Part shown: in pieces, positions 10,201-21,013 of the stretch
Layout of the letters: the number at the start of each line of letters is the position of its first letter
Position numbering within the stretch: position 1 is the first letter of the stretch
Assembly: GCA_965644315.1 (NCBI GenBank)
Contig: CBFFRQ010000044.1
Coordinates: 1-64,000 of the forward strand
Source of the DNA: Caecitellus pseudoparvulus
Lineage: Eukaryota > Bigyra: Bicosoecida
Direction: 5' to 3'
Length of the DNA stretch: 64,000 bases
Notes under the pieces: model-generated
Told to the model about the DNA's origin: nothing
The model's database searches: none
What the model saw: only the letters and a program-made list of their open reading frames with translations
Position numbers and translations under genes: made by a program

Positions 10201-13200
10201 GCGCAGGTGCACCAGACTCGTGGCAAAGAAGCACCAAGCCGCGAAGTTCCAGGTACAGCACCGCATCAGGGAGCTTACACTGACCGACCCATTCACTGCG
10301 CATCAACACATCCGGAAGTTGGCTGGGAAGAAGCGGAAAGGCACAGTGTCCTGCATCCAGTCAGTGCTCGACAGCAACGGGACACTCATCACGGAACCTG
10401 CTCTCGTTCGGTCCACGGTGCGGGACCACATGTCCCAAATCATCAGCTCCCCCTCTAAAGCTTGCCCCACTGAAGTTCGGTTTGGCCCGGCTACTGCCGC
10501 CTGCACAAGATGCTACCGCCTCTCATGATGCTTGGGTCCCAAGTGTGGACCTCATCATGAGAAAGATTCAGTCACTCAACCTACACCGCAACCCTGGCAC
10601 TGGAAGCTTCCAAGCTGAACATCTGAAGTACGCCAGTGAAATCTTCAGGAAGAAGTATGCTGGTACCCTCCGCCAAGCCATCAGCACTGGCTCCTGCCCT
10701 GAGGAGTACCACTGTGGCGTCGGGACTCTCATCCCAAAGGCTGCTAGCCAACCCGGACGAGTACAGACATACCGCCTCATTGTTTGTCGCCCACCTCAAG
10801 CCAAGCTGTTCTTCTCTGTGGTAGCAGCTTGTGTGGAAGACTGGGTCCAAAGATGGATCTCTCCAGAACAAGCTGGCTTCACTCATGCTCGAAACACGCA
10901 TGAACAGATACTGGCACTACAAGAAACTTCTGCTGCGTATCTCCGAACAAAGCCGGACGCCAGTGTCCTCATACTCTTTGTTGACTTCAGAAGCGCCTTC
11001 GATACTGTCAGTCACGGTGCGATCATTGAGATCCTTGAGAGCGCAAATCTCCCGAGCGCCCTACTCGAATGTGTGAAAGACTACATGCGGCGAGCTTCTG
11101 TTGCCATCCACACGGGGCATGGCCTCTGCAACCCCCTGCCGGTGACAAACGGTGTCCCACAGGGTGGAGCCCTGTCACCTCTTCTGTTTAAGATTGCCAT
11201 AGACGTTCTCTCTCACCGGCTCAGAGAACTACCAAAGCAGGGGGTGGCGGGTGCAGGAGTGCCCACACCCCGAGGCCGAGTCACCCACACGCTGTATGCG
11301 GATGATCTGGCCTGCCTGGCTACCACACCAGCTGCCCTCCATCGAATGTTTCTCGAAGTCAAATCTGTGGGCAGTCGTGTTGGACTGACCATAAACCCCA
11401 ACAAGTCAGGTGTCATGATCTTGACTGGAGCGCAACATGTCAGAGGCACATCAGCGACAGAGAGACGAAAGCTGGTCTGGAGATCCCGCTGGCTCAAGTC
11501 TGGGGAGATGTTGAAAGTAAAGGGGGCGCCCATCCAACGTACGAGTGTCTACTCGTACCTTGGTGCTCCACTTTCAGAAAACTTCAGCCGCACCAGGCTG
11601 CTTGCCTTGAAGCATGCAACACAATCTTGCACCCGGGCTGGCTTCGCCTGCGGTGCCCTCCTTAGTGGCGTCTGGCTTAGCCCAAGTCTCAAACAGCGGG
11701 TCGGTGCTGCAGCTGTCAACAGCGCCGCCGACTATATCCTTGCCTCTCAGGTCAGCAACTCCGTGCTACCTCTTCGAGATCTTGACCGTGGACTGGCCAT
11801 TGCCTTCTCTAAGGCCCAGCTTGGCATGCAGAGTTCACTAGCTCGGATGCACAATTATGCAAAGTTGGCTGTGTGTGGCATCCTGCCAGCACACATCCGA
11901 GCGACAAGGTTACGCAGCAACATCTTCAAAAAGTTGCTGAAGAACTTGCACAACCCCACGCCTATAGTCAAAGCCCTGTCATCCAGCCTTCATCAAGCCC
12001 TGCGCCAGCTTCCGCCCACCATGGACATGGCCTTTGTCTTTCAGGCCAATGTCCGCCTGGATAGGAAAGGACCGGGAGGAATTCCAGACCCATGGGCCCT
12101 GCACGGTCTCCTTGACCTTTGGCTACATGGTTGCCTCCCTAATCGCCGGGCACTTGAGGCATCCTGTCAAGAGCCAGCCGCGGACTCATCATCCGAAGCA
12201 CAGGGGATCGACATCCTTGCTCGGTTGGATCCCCCTCCTCCCAAGGTCCAACTTCTCGGACTTGCTGCCCCGGAGCTGTCAGACCTCTCCCAACCCCCAA
12301 CCTTCCCAGACAAGACCTCTTGGTCGATCAGACAACATGTAGTCGCCTCGTTCCTCCATGTTGCACAAGCGGTTCAATGCCAAGAAGTTGGCTACACCAC
12401 CACTGGCGAGATGAAGCGCTCAAGGCGGCCTAAGGAGTTCCACGTTGGGCTGGGGGCCTGCTTCTTTACATGGCTCCACCCCATCCCCTCTTCTGTGAAC
12501 CCACTCTTTTGGGTCCACGAAGATGACCAACAGAGTCGAGTCAAGATCCACCTCTGGCAAACGCTGCAGGTCTTCAATGGGGGAGACACCCCTACACTCT
12601 TCAGCGAATGTCCCCTGTGTCATGGAGTTTCATGGTGTACACTCCATGAACATGTCCTCTTTGACTGCCCCCACTACAAACTGCAACCATCGCGGACGGA
12701 TGTGATGGTTGCAGTGCGAAACTTCCTTGAGCGGTCAAATGATGCGGTGAGGGGAGTGGCCAACGCCCAACACCTTGAAGTGCCCCCCCTCATCCTGGAT
12801 GCTGTTGTCCGGGCTGCTGAAGGCCGCTCTGTGGGCCGACCGGGTCGCTTGATCCTTCTTCGCCTGCTACTGTGCGGTCAGTGGCCCCATCGGTGGGGCC
12901 AGCCATCAGCACAGCAGCCTTGGAGTCCTGAGGCGGCCGCAGTCCTGAGCAACCCTCATGTTGCTCTCCGCGGCCCCTCAGGTCTTCTCCGTCCTCCCAA
13001 GTACTGGAAACAAGCTCTGGCTGCCGCCACGAGCTTCTCTGTATCTGCGTGGGACGTGCTGGTAACATGCATGCTGGGACGTACCTCACAGGCTGATCGC
13101 CATGTCCAGGTACACGCCAGGTACCTGTGGTGGGCTGCACACGGCCGCACGAGTCCACTCCCGGGCTTCTCCACCCCTGACCCAAGCGCTGTGAGAAAGC

Positions 13201-13409
13201 ATACACGACATGTTCGCACGCGGCGCTTTGAGCGGACTTACTTTCCTGTCAGGGCTGAACGCAGGCCCCCTCGCTCCTTCACGAGGCAGGCCACTCTCCT
13301 GGATTTTGGTCTCACACGGCCCGAAGCCCGTGATGACCCTCCATCGCCCTCTTCCAACTCGGCCATGTCCTCCGAGATGTCCTTGGAAAGTCCATCGTCT
13401 TCTGAATAG
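7247..13409 (+). pseudogene. Element B copy 1 polyprotein: ORF1-like, endonuclease and reverse transcriptase, with 5' truncation and a frameshift
   Basis: The N-terminal region reads without a break into the endonuclease (from about 8917), which shows that the element normally encodes one long protein. Endonuclease motifs visible are SWNV, LTEPGGH, MGDLNC, LDHILV and LSDHH, typical of the APE/exonuclease-endonuclease-phosphatase family. At 10449-10457 the copy is two bases shorter than copy 2, which shifts the frame and ends that reading at 10528. The RT-containing part continues in another frame to the stop at 13409: FVDFRSAFDTV, GVPQGGALSPL, YADDLA, then a C-terminal CPLC...HEH...C knuckle. 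Copy 1 lacks the copy-2 C-run deletion near 16280, so the two copies carry different lesions. This copy should be dead for autonomous movement. Confidence 0.88.
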
Positions 13410-14250
13410 GCGGGGATCTGTGCGAGGCAAAGCGCAGAAACAGGCAAGCTTACATGTGTATCGTGGTGAGAACCACGGTCGTGGTTGGCTGTGAAGGCGA
13501 GGCTGCTACATGCGCTGTCCTTGATGCTTTGTTTTCTCTGTGAAAAGCAAGGATATTGGAAAGTGAATGTTGTCAGTACACGTACCTGTGTCTTCGGGGT
13601 CCACAGATAGATCCACTGGCGGCTCTGCGATGGTGCGGGCGGAATTTGGGACCGTGAACAGACGGGCACAGCGTGCAACGCCGCGCGCGGAACTTACAGG
13701 TTCGCCAGGTCCTGAATGATGAGATGGTTGAGTCATCCATGAACAGACGAAGGCCCTTGATGTGTTCTGGGTGGATGGGGGCGTTGTTCCGGCGGTGCGC
13801 GCTGCTACCACCGGCGTGGTGTAGTGCAGCACCGCCGTGAAACGCCACCCCCAAGGCGGCCACTGCGGCTCAGTTCAGCGCACAGTGGCCCCAGGCACGC
13901 GTGTAGTGCCTGGCAGAGGCCAAGAGATCTGGGGGACTGATGAATTATGATGCGAAGTGTGGACTGGGACGAAGTAGGAGTGGGCCCGGCCCCCTCTGGC
14001 TCAGCCGACTGAGCCGAGAGGGCGCGGGAGGGACAGTTCAGCATGTATGGGCGGGCGCGGGCGCGCCCTAGCAAGCGGCGGCTCATACAACGGACGTATG
14101 TCCGTGATGGCTGCAGACCCACGAGAGTGGGAGCCGCTGTGGTGCCTACTACAGTGCATTCGTGTGCTGTGGTACGCAAGGCACCACGAGTGATGCCCAA
14201 GCTGTACCGTGCAAGAGTGTGCGGAGGCAAGTTGCAATGCATTAAGTGAG
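13410..14250 (+). other. Element B copy 1 3' untranslated region with conserved hairpins
   Basis: About 840 bases without a convincing ORF. A perfect hairpin lies at 14090-14105 (ACGGAC, loop GTAT, GTCCGT). An outer 8-bp stem pairs 14139-14146 (GTGGTGCC) with 14180-14187 (GGCACCAC), and an inner stem 14151-14170 closes on a TTCG loop. AATGCATT is at 14236-14243. The same stems occur in element A with paired substitutions. Confidence 0.65.
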
Positions 14251-14316
14251 CTAACCCTAACCCTAACCCTAACCCTAACCCTAACCCCTAACCTCCCTAA
14301 CCCCTAACCCCTAACC
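14251..14316. repeat. Short degenerate telomeric tract between the B copies
   Basis: About 66 bases: a few perfect CTAACC units and then CCCCTAA and CCTCCCTAA variants. It is shorter and more degenerate than the arrays nearer the tip, consistent with an older internal telomere remnant no longer maintained by telomerase. Confidence 0.9.
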
Positions 14317-14354
14317 GAAAGCTCTTTGTGGATAAGTGCATTGCTGCGCGAGCA

Positions 14355-16376
14355 ATGCGTGGGCCACGAACAGGCGGATTTACTGACATGCCGCGCCGAG
14401 GCGCTGCACGGACGTTCCAGCTTGGCGGAGTGCCAATCGACGAAGATCCTTCAACATCTTCATCAACCATTCGTGATTCTTGGCTTGAAGCCTACGGAGA
14501 AGCGGCGGAGGCCCAGTTCCCTGGCATCTGTGCGGAAGTTGGGCGTGGTGCAGTGGCGTTGCGCCGCCCACAAGGAGCCCCAGCTGCCCTGCTAGTCTCA
14601 CTCGGTGGAGGGAGTGACAGCGCAGAACTGGCACGGAGCATGCGGGAAGCAGCAGCACGTGAGGACGACTTCACTGTGCGCCTTGGAAGGGGTGGCTTCT
14701 TGGCCGTGGTGTTTCCAAACACACGCCAGTTTGTCGCTGCCAAGGGCAAGGTCCAAGCCAAAGCGCCAACCCTTGTGCTCAACGCTGCCCGGGAAATAAT
14801 GCCGCTAGCTACCAGCCTTGCAGTCAACACGGGAGATGTGTCGTCTATCGTCACTCTCGTGAAGTCTCACTTGCGTCAAGCTTCTCCAGCTGCGCACCAA
14901 GATCGCCAACACGTCCGACAATCCGTCCCCAAGAAGGGAGATGCTGCTGTCGACAAGGCGCCCATTCGACACAACATCAAGACATCCGCACAAACCCAAC
15001 AGGCTCCAGGTAAACGCAAGAAGGTCAGGCGTGGTCAGCGCTCCAAAGCAAGCACGGCATCTACACATTCCAAAGTTGTACCAGGGCGAACCTTTGCCGA
15101 CCTGTTCAAGACGCCTCCATCGGAAACGACTGCCCGAGAGAAACACCAACACGTGGTGCCATCAAGTCCTCCTGCAAGAATGCCCAAGCTGCAGACGGAG
15201 GCGGTGGTGCTTCCATCGTCACGAGTGCGAACTGGGCAACAAACGCGCTGGGACAAGCCATCAACCCTTGACCAAGATTCGAAGATGCAGGCACCTGTAT
15301 CGGAGGACAGCGTGCCCGCATCTCAGACTACTACCTCCACAGCAACAACACTCATCTTGACGCCACCTGCGTCAACCCCTGAGTCGATATCAGAATCAGA
15401 CACCTCGCTCAGCCTGTCTGTACCTGACGCTGCACCTCAGCATATTGTGAAGGTTGTGAGGATGAAGGACTGCCCCCGAGTCCCTGGATCACTCCCCACC
15501 CACGACATTCCAGCATCGTCACCGCTTGCGCGCCTGCTTGCTTCAGCGAGTGTGTACGGGAACAGAGACCAACGGCATTGTGTACAAGCCTGCTTGGAAA
15601 CAGCGGCAGGGGAGAAGATCTTCGAGACTGAAGACCTCGTGGCTCTCCAACATGCAGCTACCGTCGAGGCAGGACAGCGAGCCTACCGGAACCTGCGTCG
15701 TAGAGCTGCTGCAAACACATCGGACTCCTCCAGTTCTGATGTTCAGTGCACGATGCCAGCAGGCGGTGTCATGTCAGACTGCGCAGAGGATCAACTGGAA
15801 GCTCTTGCTCGCTTGCTGTTTCGCTTCACACCAAAGGACTCCCTTCTGCAAGCACAAGCACCACCTGTCCTTCTTCCCGGTTTGCATATGCTTCTCAACC
15901 GCATGAACAGTGGGCACCGTGCCCTTCTTGGTGGGAGTAAACTCCATGGGGGCATCTGCCCTCAAGCAGTGATGTACGAGGACGGCCAAGACAAGTATTT
16001 CGAAGGTGTCCACTTTGCTTTTGCTCTGCATCGTCTCCAACACACTGACACTGCTCACCTTACGCTGGTTCTGGTCGATCATGATCGAGGAGTGTTGGTT
16101 GTATGGAACCCAGACATTCCAGATGCAAGTGTTGAAGTGTCCTTCCACAACTGCATGGAACGTCTGCACGCCGATGCTGTAGAGATGGTCTACCGAGTAT
16201 CATCGACCCCCATGGTGGGCTCTCCAAGCCCCTTGAAAGAGAGACTACGCAATGTGATGCAGTCGCTGAAGCAAGACTTCCCCCTCTCCCCTTTGCTGCG
16301 GAAGACGGGGAACTCCACCTCAAAACGTACATCGCTGGACAGTTCACCCGTGTTGCTCTCCCAACTGGACGCCTGA
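14355..16376 (+). pseudogene. Element B copy 2 ORF1-like region, frameshifted
   Basis: The first in-frame ATG is at 14355. It begins with the FTDMPRRGAARTF motif shared with element A, then an unrecognised region about 160 residues long, then a basic stretch (GKRKKVRRGQRSK), a Ser/Thr/Pro-rich linker and the conserved block LLPGLHMLLNRMNSGH with LVLVDHDRGVLVVWNPDIPD. At 16280-16284 this copy has five Cs where copy 1 has six. The frame shifts there and ends at 16376, about 80 bases before the downstream ORF. Without that lesion the frame would continue into the endonuclease. I do not recognise the ORF1 fold. Gag-like RNA binding is an inference from the basic stretch. Confidence 0.75.
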
Positions 16377-16456
16377 CTAGACAGCAGGCCTCTGCTCTGG
16401 CAGACGCAAAAGAACATGACCCACTACTGAAGCTAATCCCACAAGACACAGATGCA

Positions 16457-19400
16457 ATGCCTCCACGCTGGGAGCAAGGCCCGTGTACCCCAGTGGGAAA
16501 GTCAGGCACAACTTCCATCTCCATGGTGTCTTGGAATGTTGCAAGCTCCTGTGGGAACCACCTTCACGAAGTCATAGTCTGTGCGAAGTCGGCCTCGTCT
16601 CGATCTTCAAGGATGGTGCTCTGCCTTACGGAGCCAGGCGGACATGGGACTTTGGACACGGAGATCATGGGACTGCAATGCTTCAGACCAAGTCCACCTG
16701 ATCGTCCACCAGGACGAAGTGAGGTCGCCTTGCTCATCGACAGAAGACTGCGGGCTCAACGGATGGGGGACCTTGGCCTTGATGGCCGCTGTGTTGTTGC
16801 TTGCACCATCCCCACAACGCCAAAGCCTCTTGCAATCATCGCGGCATATGTGCCAAACTGGCACACAGCGCAGCGAAAGAAGCCGTTAGCAGACCCAGAT
16901 ACAAAGCTTCCTCACAGGCAGCAGATTTGGGAACAGCTCACAAATGCTGTTCAACATCTGAGGACAACCCACATGATCACACTCATGGGTGATCTGAACT
17001 GCCACCCAGGTCAACACGGGGTAACTTCGTGGGACACGTCATGCTGGCGCAACCAATCTGGCATCCCCGACCCGACGGACGACGTTCAGGAACTTGCGAC
17101 TGTATGTGAACAGGCACAACTTCAGCCTGCTGGGGTTGGGGGACAGCCTACCCAAGCTACCTTTCAGAGAGTCTTGGATCACATCCTCGTATGTCCCTCG
17201 CTGCGGTCCCGGTTGGTAAAGCCCCTTGCTGTTGTCACAACATATTCAAGCGCCAGGAAGAAGAACCACCGAAAGATGATCCTCAGTGACCACCACATGC
17301 TCACTGCCGGCGTTGCAGTCAAGCTGCCCCCCCGACCCAAAGCCTCCAGACAACATTCATCGACCCACTCTGTCCCCCCCTGGTGGGCATCGTCCACACG
17401 TGAGGGACTCAAGGCGCAGTACATGCACAGACGCCATCTTGATGCGTCTCTTGGGCCAGCAGACCTGCATGTCCCTGGACCTGGAGATGAGGCAGAAGCA
17501 CTCCAAAGCTTGGACGCCCTCATTACTACCAGTGCTCGAACCACGCATGCCCAGTGCAAGTCCACATCACCTCAAATGATTCAGGCATTTGCTGACATAC
17601 CACGACTCAGCTCCCTGAAGAAACGCATGACAGCCAAGACGAGGTCCATACAGAAGCGACTTGTGAAACTCCGTCGGCGCAAGCATCTGCTGCGGCACTC
17701 CTCACTGCCTAGCTCGATCGAGGCTCTGCGCAAGGAGGAAGAGCGGGAACACATGCTGCTTGAAGACCTGCATGCGACGAGGACTGAAAGGAGGCAAGCG
17801 ATGCGCAGGTGCACCAGACTCGTGGCAAAGAAGCACCAAGCCGCGAAGTTCCAGGTACAGCACCGCATCAGGGAGCTTACACTGACCGACCCATTCACTG
17901 CGCATCAACACATCCGGAAGTTGGCTGGGAAGAAGCGGAAAGGCACAGTGTCCTGCATCCAGTCAGTGCTCGACAGCAACGGGACACTCATCACGGAACC
18001 TGCTCTCGTTCGGTCCACGGTGCGGGACCACATGTCCCAAATCATCAGCTCCCCCCCTAGAAAGCTTGCCCCACTGAAGTTCGGTTTGGCCCGGCTACTG
18101 CCGCCTGCACAAGATGCTACCGCCTCTCATGATGCTTGGGTCCCAAGTGTGGACCTCATCATGAGAAAGATTCAGTCACTCAACCTACACCGCAACCCTG
18201 GCACTGGAAGCTTCCAAGCTGAACATCTGAAGTACGCCAGTGAAATCTTCAGGAAGAAGTATGCTGGTACCCTCCGCCAAGCCATCAGCACTGGCTCCTG
18301 CCCTGAGGAGTACCACTGTGGCGTCGGGACTCTCATCCCAAAGGCTGCTAGCCAACCCGGACGAGTACAGACATACCGCCTCATTGTTTGTCGCCCACCT
18401 CAAGCCAAGCTGTTCTTCTCTGTGGTAGCAGCTTGTGTGGAAGACTGGGTCCAAAGATGGATCTCTCCAGAACAAGCTGGCTTCACTCATGCTCGAAACA
18501 CGCATGAACAGATACTGGCACTACAAGAAACTTCTGCTGCGTATCTCCGAACAAAGCCGGACGCCAGTGTCCTCATACTCTTTGTTGACTTCAGAAGCGC
18601 CTTCGATACTGTCAGTCACGGTGCGATCATTGAGATCCTTGAGAGCGCAAATCTCCCGAGCGCCCTACTCGAATGTGTGAAAGACTACATGCGGCGAGCT
18701 TCTGTTGCCATCCACACGGGGCATGGCCTCTGCAACCCCCTGCCGGTGACAAACGGTGTCCCACAGGGTGGAGCCCTGTCACCTCTTCTGTTTAAGATTG
18801 CCATAGACGTTCTCTCTCACCGGCTCAGAGAACTACCAAAGCAGGGGGTGGCGGGTGCAGGAGTGCCCACACCCCGAGGCCGAGTCACCCACACGCTGTA
18901 TGCGGATGATCTGGCCTGCCTGGCTACCACACCAGCTGCCCTCCATCGAATGTTTCTCGAAGTCAAATCTGTGGGCAGTCGTGTTGGACTGACCATAAAC
19001 CCCAACAAGTCAGGTGTCATGATCTTGACTGGAGCGCAACATGTCAGAGGCACATCAGCGACAGAGAGACGAAAGCTGGTCTGGAGATCCCGCTGGCTCA
19101 AGTCTGGGGAGATGTTGAAAGTAAAGGGGGCGCCCATCCAACGTACGAGTGTCTACTCGTACCTTGGTGCTCCACTTTCAGAAAACTTCAGCCGCACCAG
19201 GCTGCTTGCCTTGAAGCATGCAACACAATCTTGCACCCGGGCTGGCTTCGCCTGCGGTGCCCTCCTTAGTGGCGTCTGGCTTAGCCCAAGTCTCAAACAG
19301 CGGGTCGGTGCTGCAGCTGTCAACAGCGCCGCCGACTATATCCTTGCCTCTCAGGTCAGCAACTCCGTGCTACCTCTTCGAGATCTTGACCGTGGACTGG

Positions 19401-21013
19401 CCATTGCCTTCTCTAAGGCCCAGCTTGGCATGCAGAGTTCACTAGCTCGGATGCACAATTATGCAAAGTTGGCTGTGTGTGGCATCCTGCCAGCACACAT
19501 CCGAGCGACAAGGTTACGCAGCAACATCTTCAAAAAGTTGCTGAAGAACTTGCACAACCCCACGCCTATAGTCAAAGCCCTGTCATCCAGCCTTCATCAA
19601 GCCCTGCGCCAGCTTCCGCCCACCATGGACATGGCCTTTGTCTTTCAGGCCAATGTCCGCCTGGATAGGAAAGGACCGGGAGGAATTCCAGACCCATGGG
19701 CCCTGCACGGTCTCCTTGACCTTTGGCTACATGGTTGCCTCCCTAATCGCCGGGCACTTGAGGCATCCTGTCAAGAGCCAGCCGCGGACTCATCATCCGA
19801 AGCACAGGGGATCGACATCCTTGCTCGGTTGGATCCCCCTCCTCCCAAGGTCCAACTTCTCGGACTTGCTGCCCCGGAGCTGTCAGACCTCTCCCAACCC
19901 CCAACCTTCCCAGACAAGACCTCTTGGTCGATCAGACAACATGTAGTCGCCTCGTTCCTCCATGTTGCACAAGCGGTTCAATGCCAAGAAGTTGGCTACA
20001 CCACCACTGGCGAGATGAAGCGCTCAAGGCGGCCTAAGGAGTTCCACGTTGGGCTGGGGGCCTGCTTCTTTACATGGCTCCACCCCATCCCCTCTTCTGT
20101 GAACCCACTCTTTTGGGTCCACGAAGATGACCAACAGAGTCGAGTCAAGATCCACCTCTGGCAAACGCTGCAGGTCTTCAATGGGGGAGACACCCCTACA
20201 CTCTTCAGCGAATGTCCCCTGTGTCATGGAGTTTCATGGTGTACACTCCATGAACATGTCCTCTTTGACTGCCCCCACTACAAACTGCAACCATCGCGGA
20301 CGGATGTGATGGTTGCAGTGCGAAACTTCCTTGAGCGGTCAAATGATGCGGTGAGGGGAGTGGCCAACGCCCAACACCTTGAAGTGCCCCCCCTCATCCT
20401 GGATGCTGTTGTCCGGGCTGCTGAAGGCCGCTCTGTGGGCCGACCGGGTCGCTTGATCCTTCTTCGCCTGCTACTGTGCGGTCAGTGGCCCCATCGGTGG
20501 GGCCAGCCATCAGCACAGCAGCCTTGGAGTCCTGAGGCGGCCGCAGTCCTGAGCAACCCTCATGTTGCTCTCCGCGGCCCCTCAGGTCTTCTCCGTCCTC
20601 CCAAGTACTGGAAACAAGCTCTGGCTGCCGCCACGAGCTTCTCTGTATCTGCGTGGGACGTGCTGGTAACATGCATGCTGGGACGTACCTCACAGGCTGA
20701 TCGCCATGTCCAGGTACACGCCAGGTACCTGTGGTGGGCTGCACACGGCCGCACGAGTCCACTCCCGGGCTTCTCCACCCCTGACCCAAGCGCTGTGAGA
20801 AAGCATACACGACATGTTCGCACGCGGCGCTTTGAGCGGACTTACTTTCCTGTCAGGGCTGAACGCAGGCCCCCTCGCTCCTTCACGAGGCAGGCCACTC
20901 TCCTGGATTTTGGTCTCACACGGCCCGAAGCCCGTGATGACCCTCCATCGCCCTCTTCCAACTCGGCCATGTCCTCCGAGATGTCCTTGGAAAGTCCATC
21001 GTCTTCTGAATAG
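16457..21013 (+). CDS. Element B endonuclease-reverse transcriptase (copy 2)
   Basis: An open frame of 1,518 codons plus stop. An N-terminal APE-type endonuclease has SWNV (about residue 26), LTEPGGH, IIAAYVPNW, LMGDLNC, LDHILV and LSDHH, so the usual catalytic Asn, Glu, Asp and His positions look intact. A linker with Lys/Arg-rich helices follows. The RT has LIPKAASQPGR, FVDFRSAFDTV, GVPQGGALSPL, YADDLA (catalytic Asp pair) and GLTINPNKSG. A C-terminal CPLC...HEH...C knuckle precedes a Ser-rich tail. In copy 2 this part is intact, but its natural start is fused to ORF1, so translation from 16457 alone is uncertain. The enzyme would nick target DNA and copy element RNA. Telomeric target specificity is inferred from its position. 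Confidence 0.92.
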   Translation: MPPRWEQGPCTPVGKSGTTSISMVSWNVASSCGNHLHEVIVCAKSASSRSSRMVLCLTEPGGHGTLDTEIMGLQCFRPSPPDRPPGRSEVALLIDRRLRAQRMGDLGLDGRCVVACTIPTTPKPLAIIAAYVPNWHTAQRKKPLADPDTKLPHRQQIWEQLTNAVQHLRTTHMITLMGDLNCHPGQHGVTSWDTSCWRNQSGIPDPTDDVQELATVCEQAQLQPAGVGGQPTQATFQRVLDHILVCPSLRSRLVKPLAVVTTYSSARKKNHRKMILSDHHMLTAGVAVKLPPRPKASRQHSSTHSVPPWWASSTREGLKAQYMHRRHLDASLGPADLHVPGPGDEAEALQSLDALITTSARTTHAQCKSTSPQMIQAFADIPRLSSLKKRMTAKTRSIQKRLVKLRRRKHLLRHSSLPSSIEALRKEEEREHMLLEDLHATRTERRQAMRRCTRLVAKKHQAAKFQVQHRIRELTLTDPFTAHQHIRKLAGKKRKGTVSCIQSVLDSNGTLITEPALVRSTVRDHMSQIISSPPRKLAPLKFGLARLLPPAQDATASHDAWVPSVDLIMRKIQSLNLHRNPGTGSFQAEHLKYASEIFRKKYAGTLRQAISTGSCPEEYHCGVGTLIPKAASQPGRVQTYRLIVCRPPQAKLFFSVVAACVEDWVQRWISPEQAGFTHARNTHEQILALQETSAAYLRTKPDASVLILFVDFRSAFDTVSHGAIIEILESANLPSALLECVKDYMRRASVAIHTGHGLCNPLPVTNGVPQGGALSPLLFKIAIDVLSHRLRELPKQGVAGAGVPTPRGRVTHTLYADDLACLATTPAALHRMFLEVKSVGSRVGLTINPNKSGVMILTGAQHVRGTSATERRKLVWRSRWLKSGEMLKVKGAPIQRTSVYSYLGAPLSENFSRTRLLALKHATQSCTRAGFACGALLSGVWLSPSLKQRVGAAAVNSAADYILASQVSNSVLPLRDLDRGLAIAFSKAQLGMQSSLARMHNYAKLAVCGILPAHIRATRLRSNIFKKLLKNLHNPTPIVKALSSSLHQALRQLPPTMDMAFVFQANVRLDRKGPGGIPDPWALHGLLDLWLHGCLPNRRALEASCQEPAADSSSEAQGIDILARLDPPPPKVQLLGLAAPELSDLSQPPTFPDKTSWSIRQHVVASFLHVAQAVQCQEVGYTTTGEMKRSRRPKEFHVGLGACFFTWLHPIPSSVNPLFWVHEDDQQSRVKIHLWQTLQVFNGGDTPTLFSECPLCHGVSWCTLHEHVLFDCPHYKLQPSRTDVMVAVRNFLERSNDAVRGVANAQHLEVPPLILDAVVRAAEGRSVGRPGRLILLRLLLCGQWPHRWGQPSAQQPWSPEAAAVLSNPHVALRGPSGLLRPPKYWKQALAAATSFSVSAWDVLVTCMLGRTSQADRHVQVHARYLWWAAHGRTSPLPGFSTPDPSAVRKHTRHVRTRRFERTYFPVRAERRPPRSFTRQATLLDFGLTRPEARDDPPSPSSNSAMSSEMSLESPSSSE

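Larger units (their letters stand above)
7247..14250 (+). mobile_element. Element B copy 1: 5'-truncated non-LTR retrotransposon
   Basis: A 7.0-kb copy nearly identical to element B copy 2. Homology begins at GTCACTCTCGTGAAG, which matches position 14850 of copy 2, so about 530 bases of the 5' end are missing. 5' truncation is the usual mark of incomplete target-primed reverse transcription. The truncated end faces the chromosome tip. The 3' end is complete (GCATTAAGTGAG) and runs directly into CTAACC repeats with no poly(A). There are no long terminal repeats. A few substitutions and two small indels separate it from copy 2, so both insertions are young. Confidence 0.92.

Noticed and set aside
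13415-13860. Minus-strand ORFs in the element B 3' UTR
   Set aside because: They have no family features, occur identically in both copies because the DNA is duplicated, and lie opposite a structured 3' UTR.
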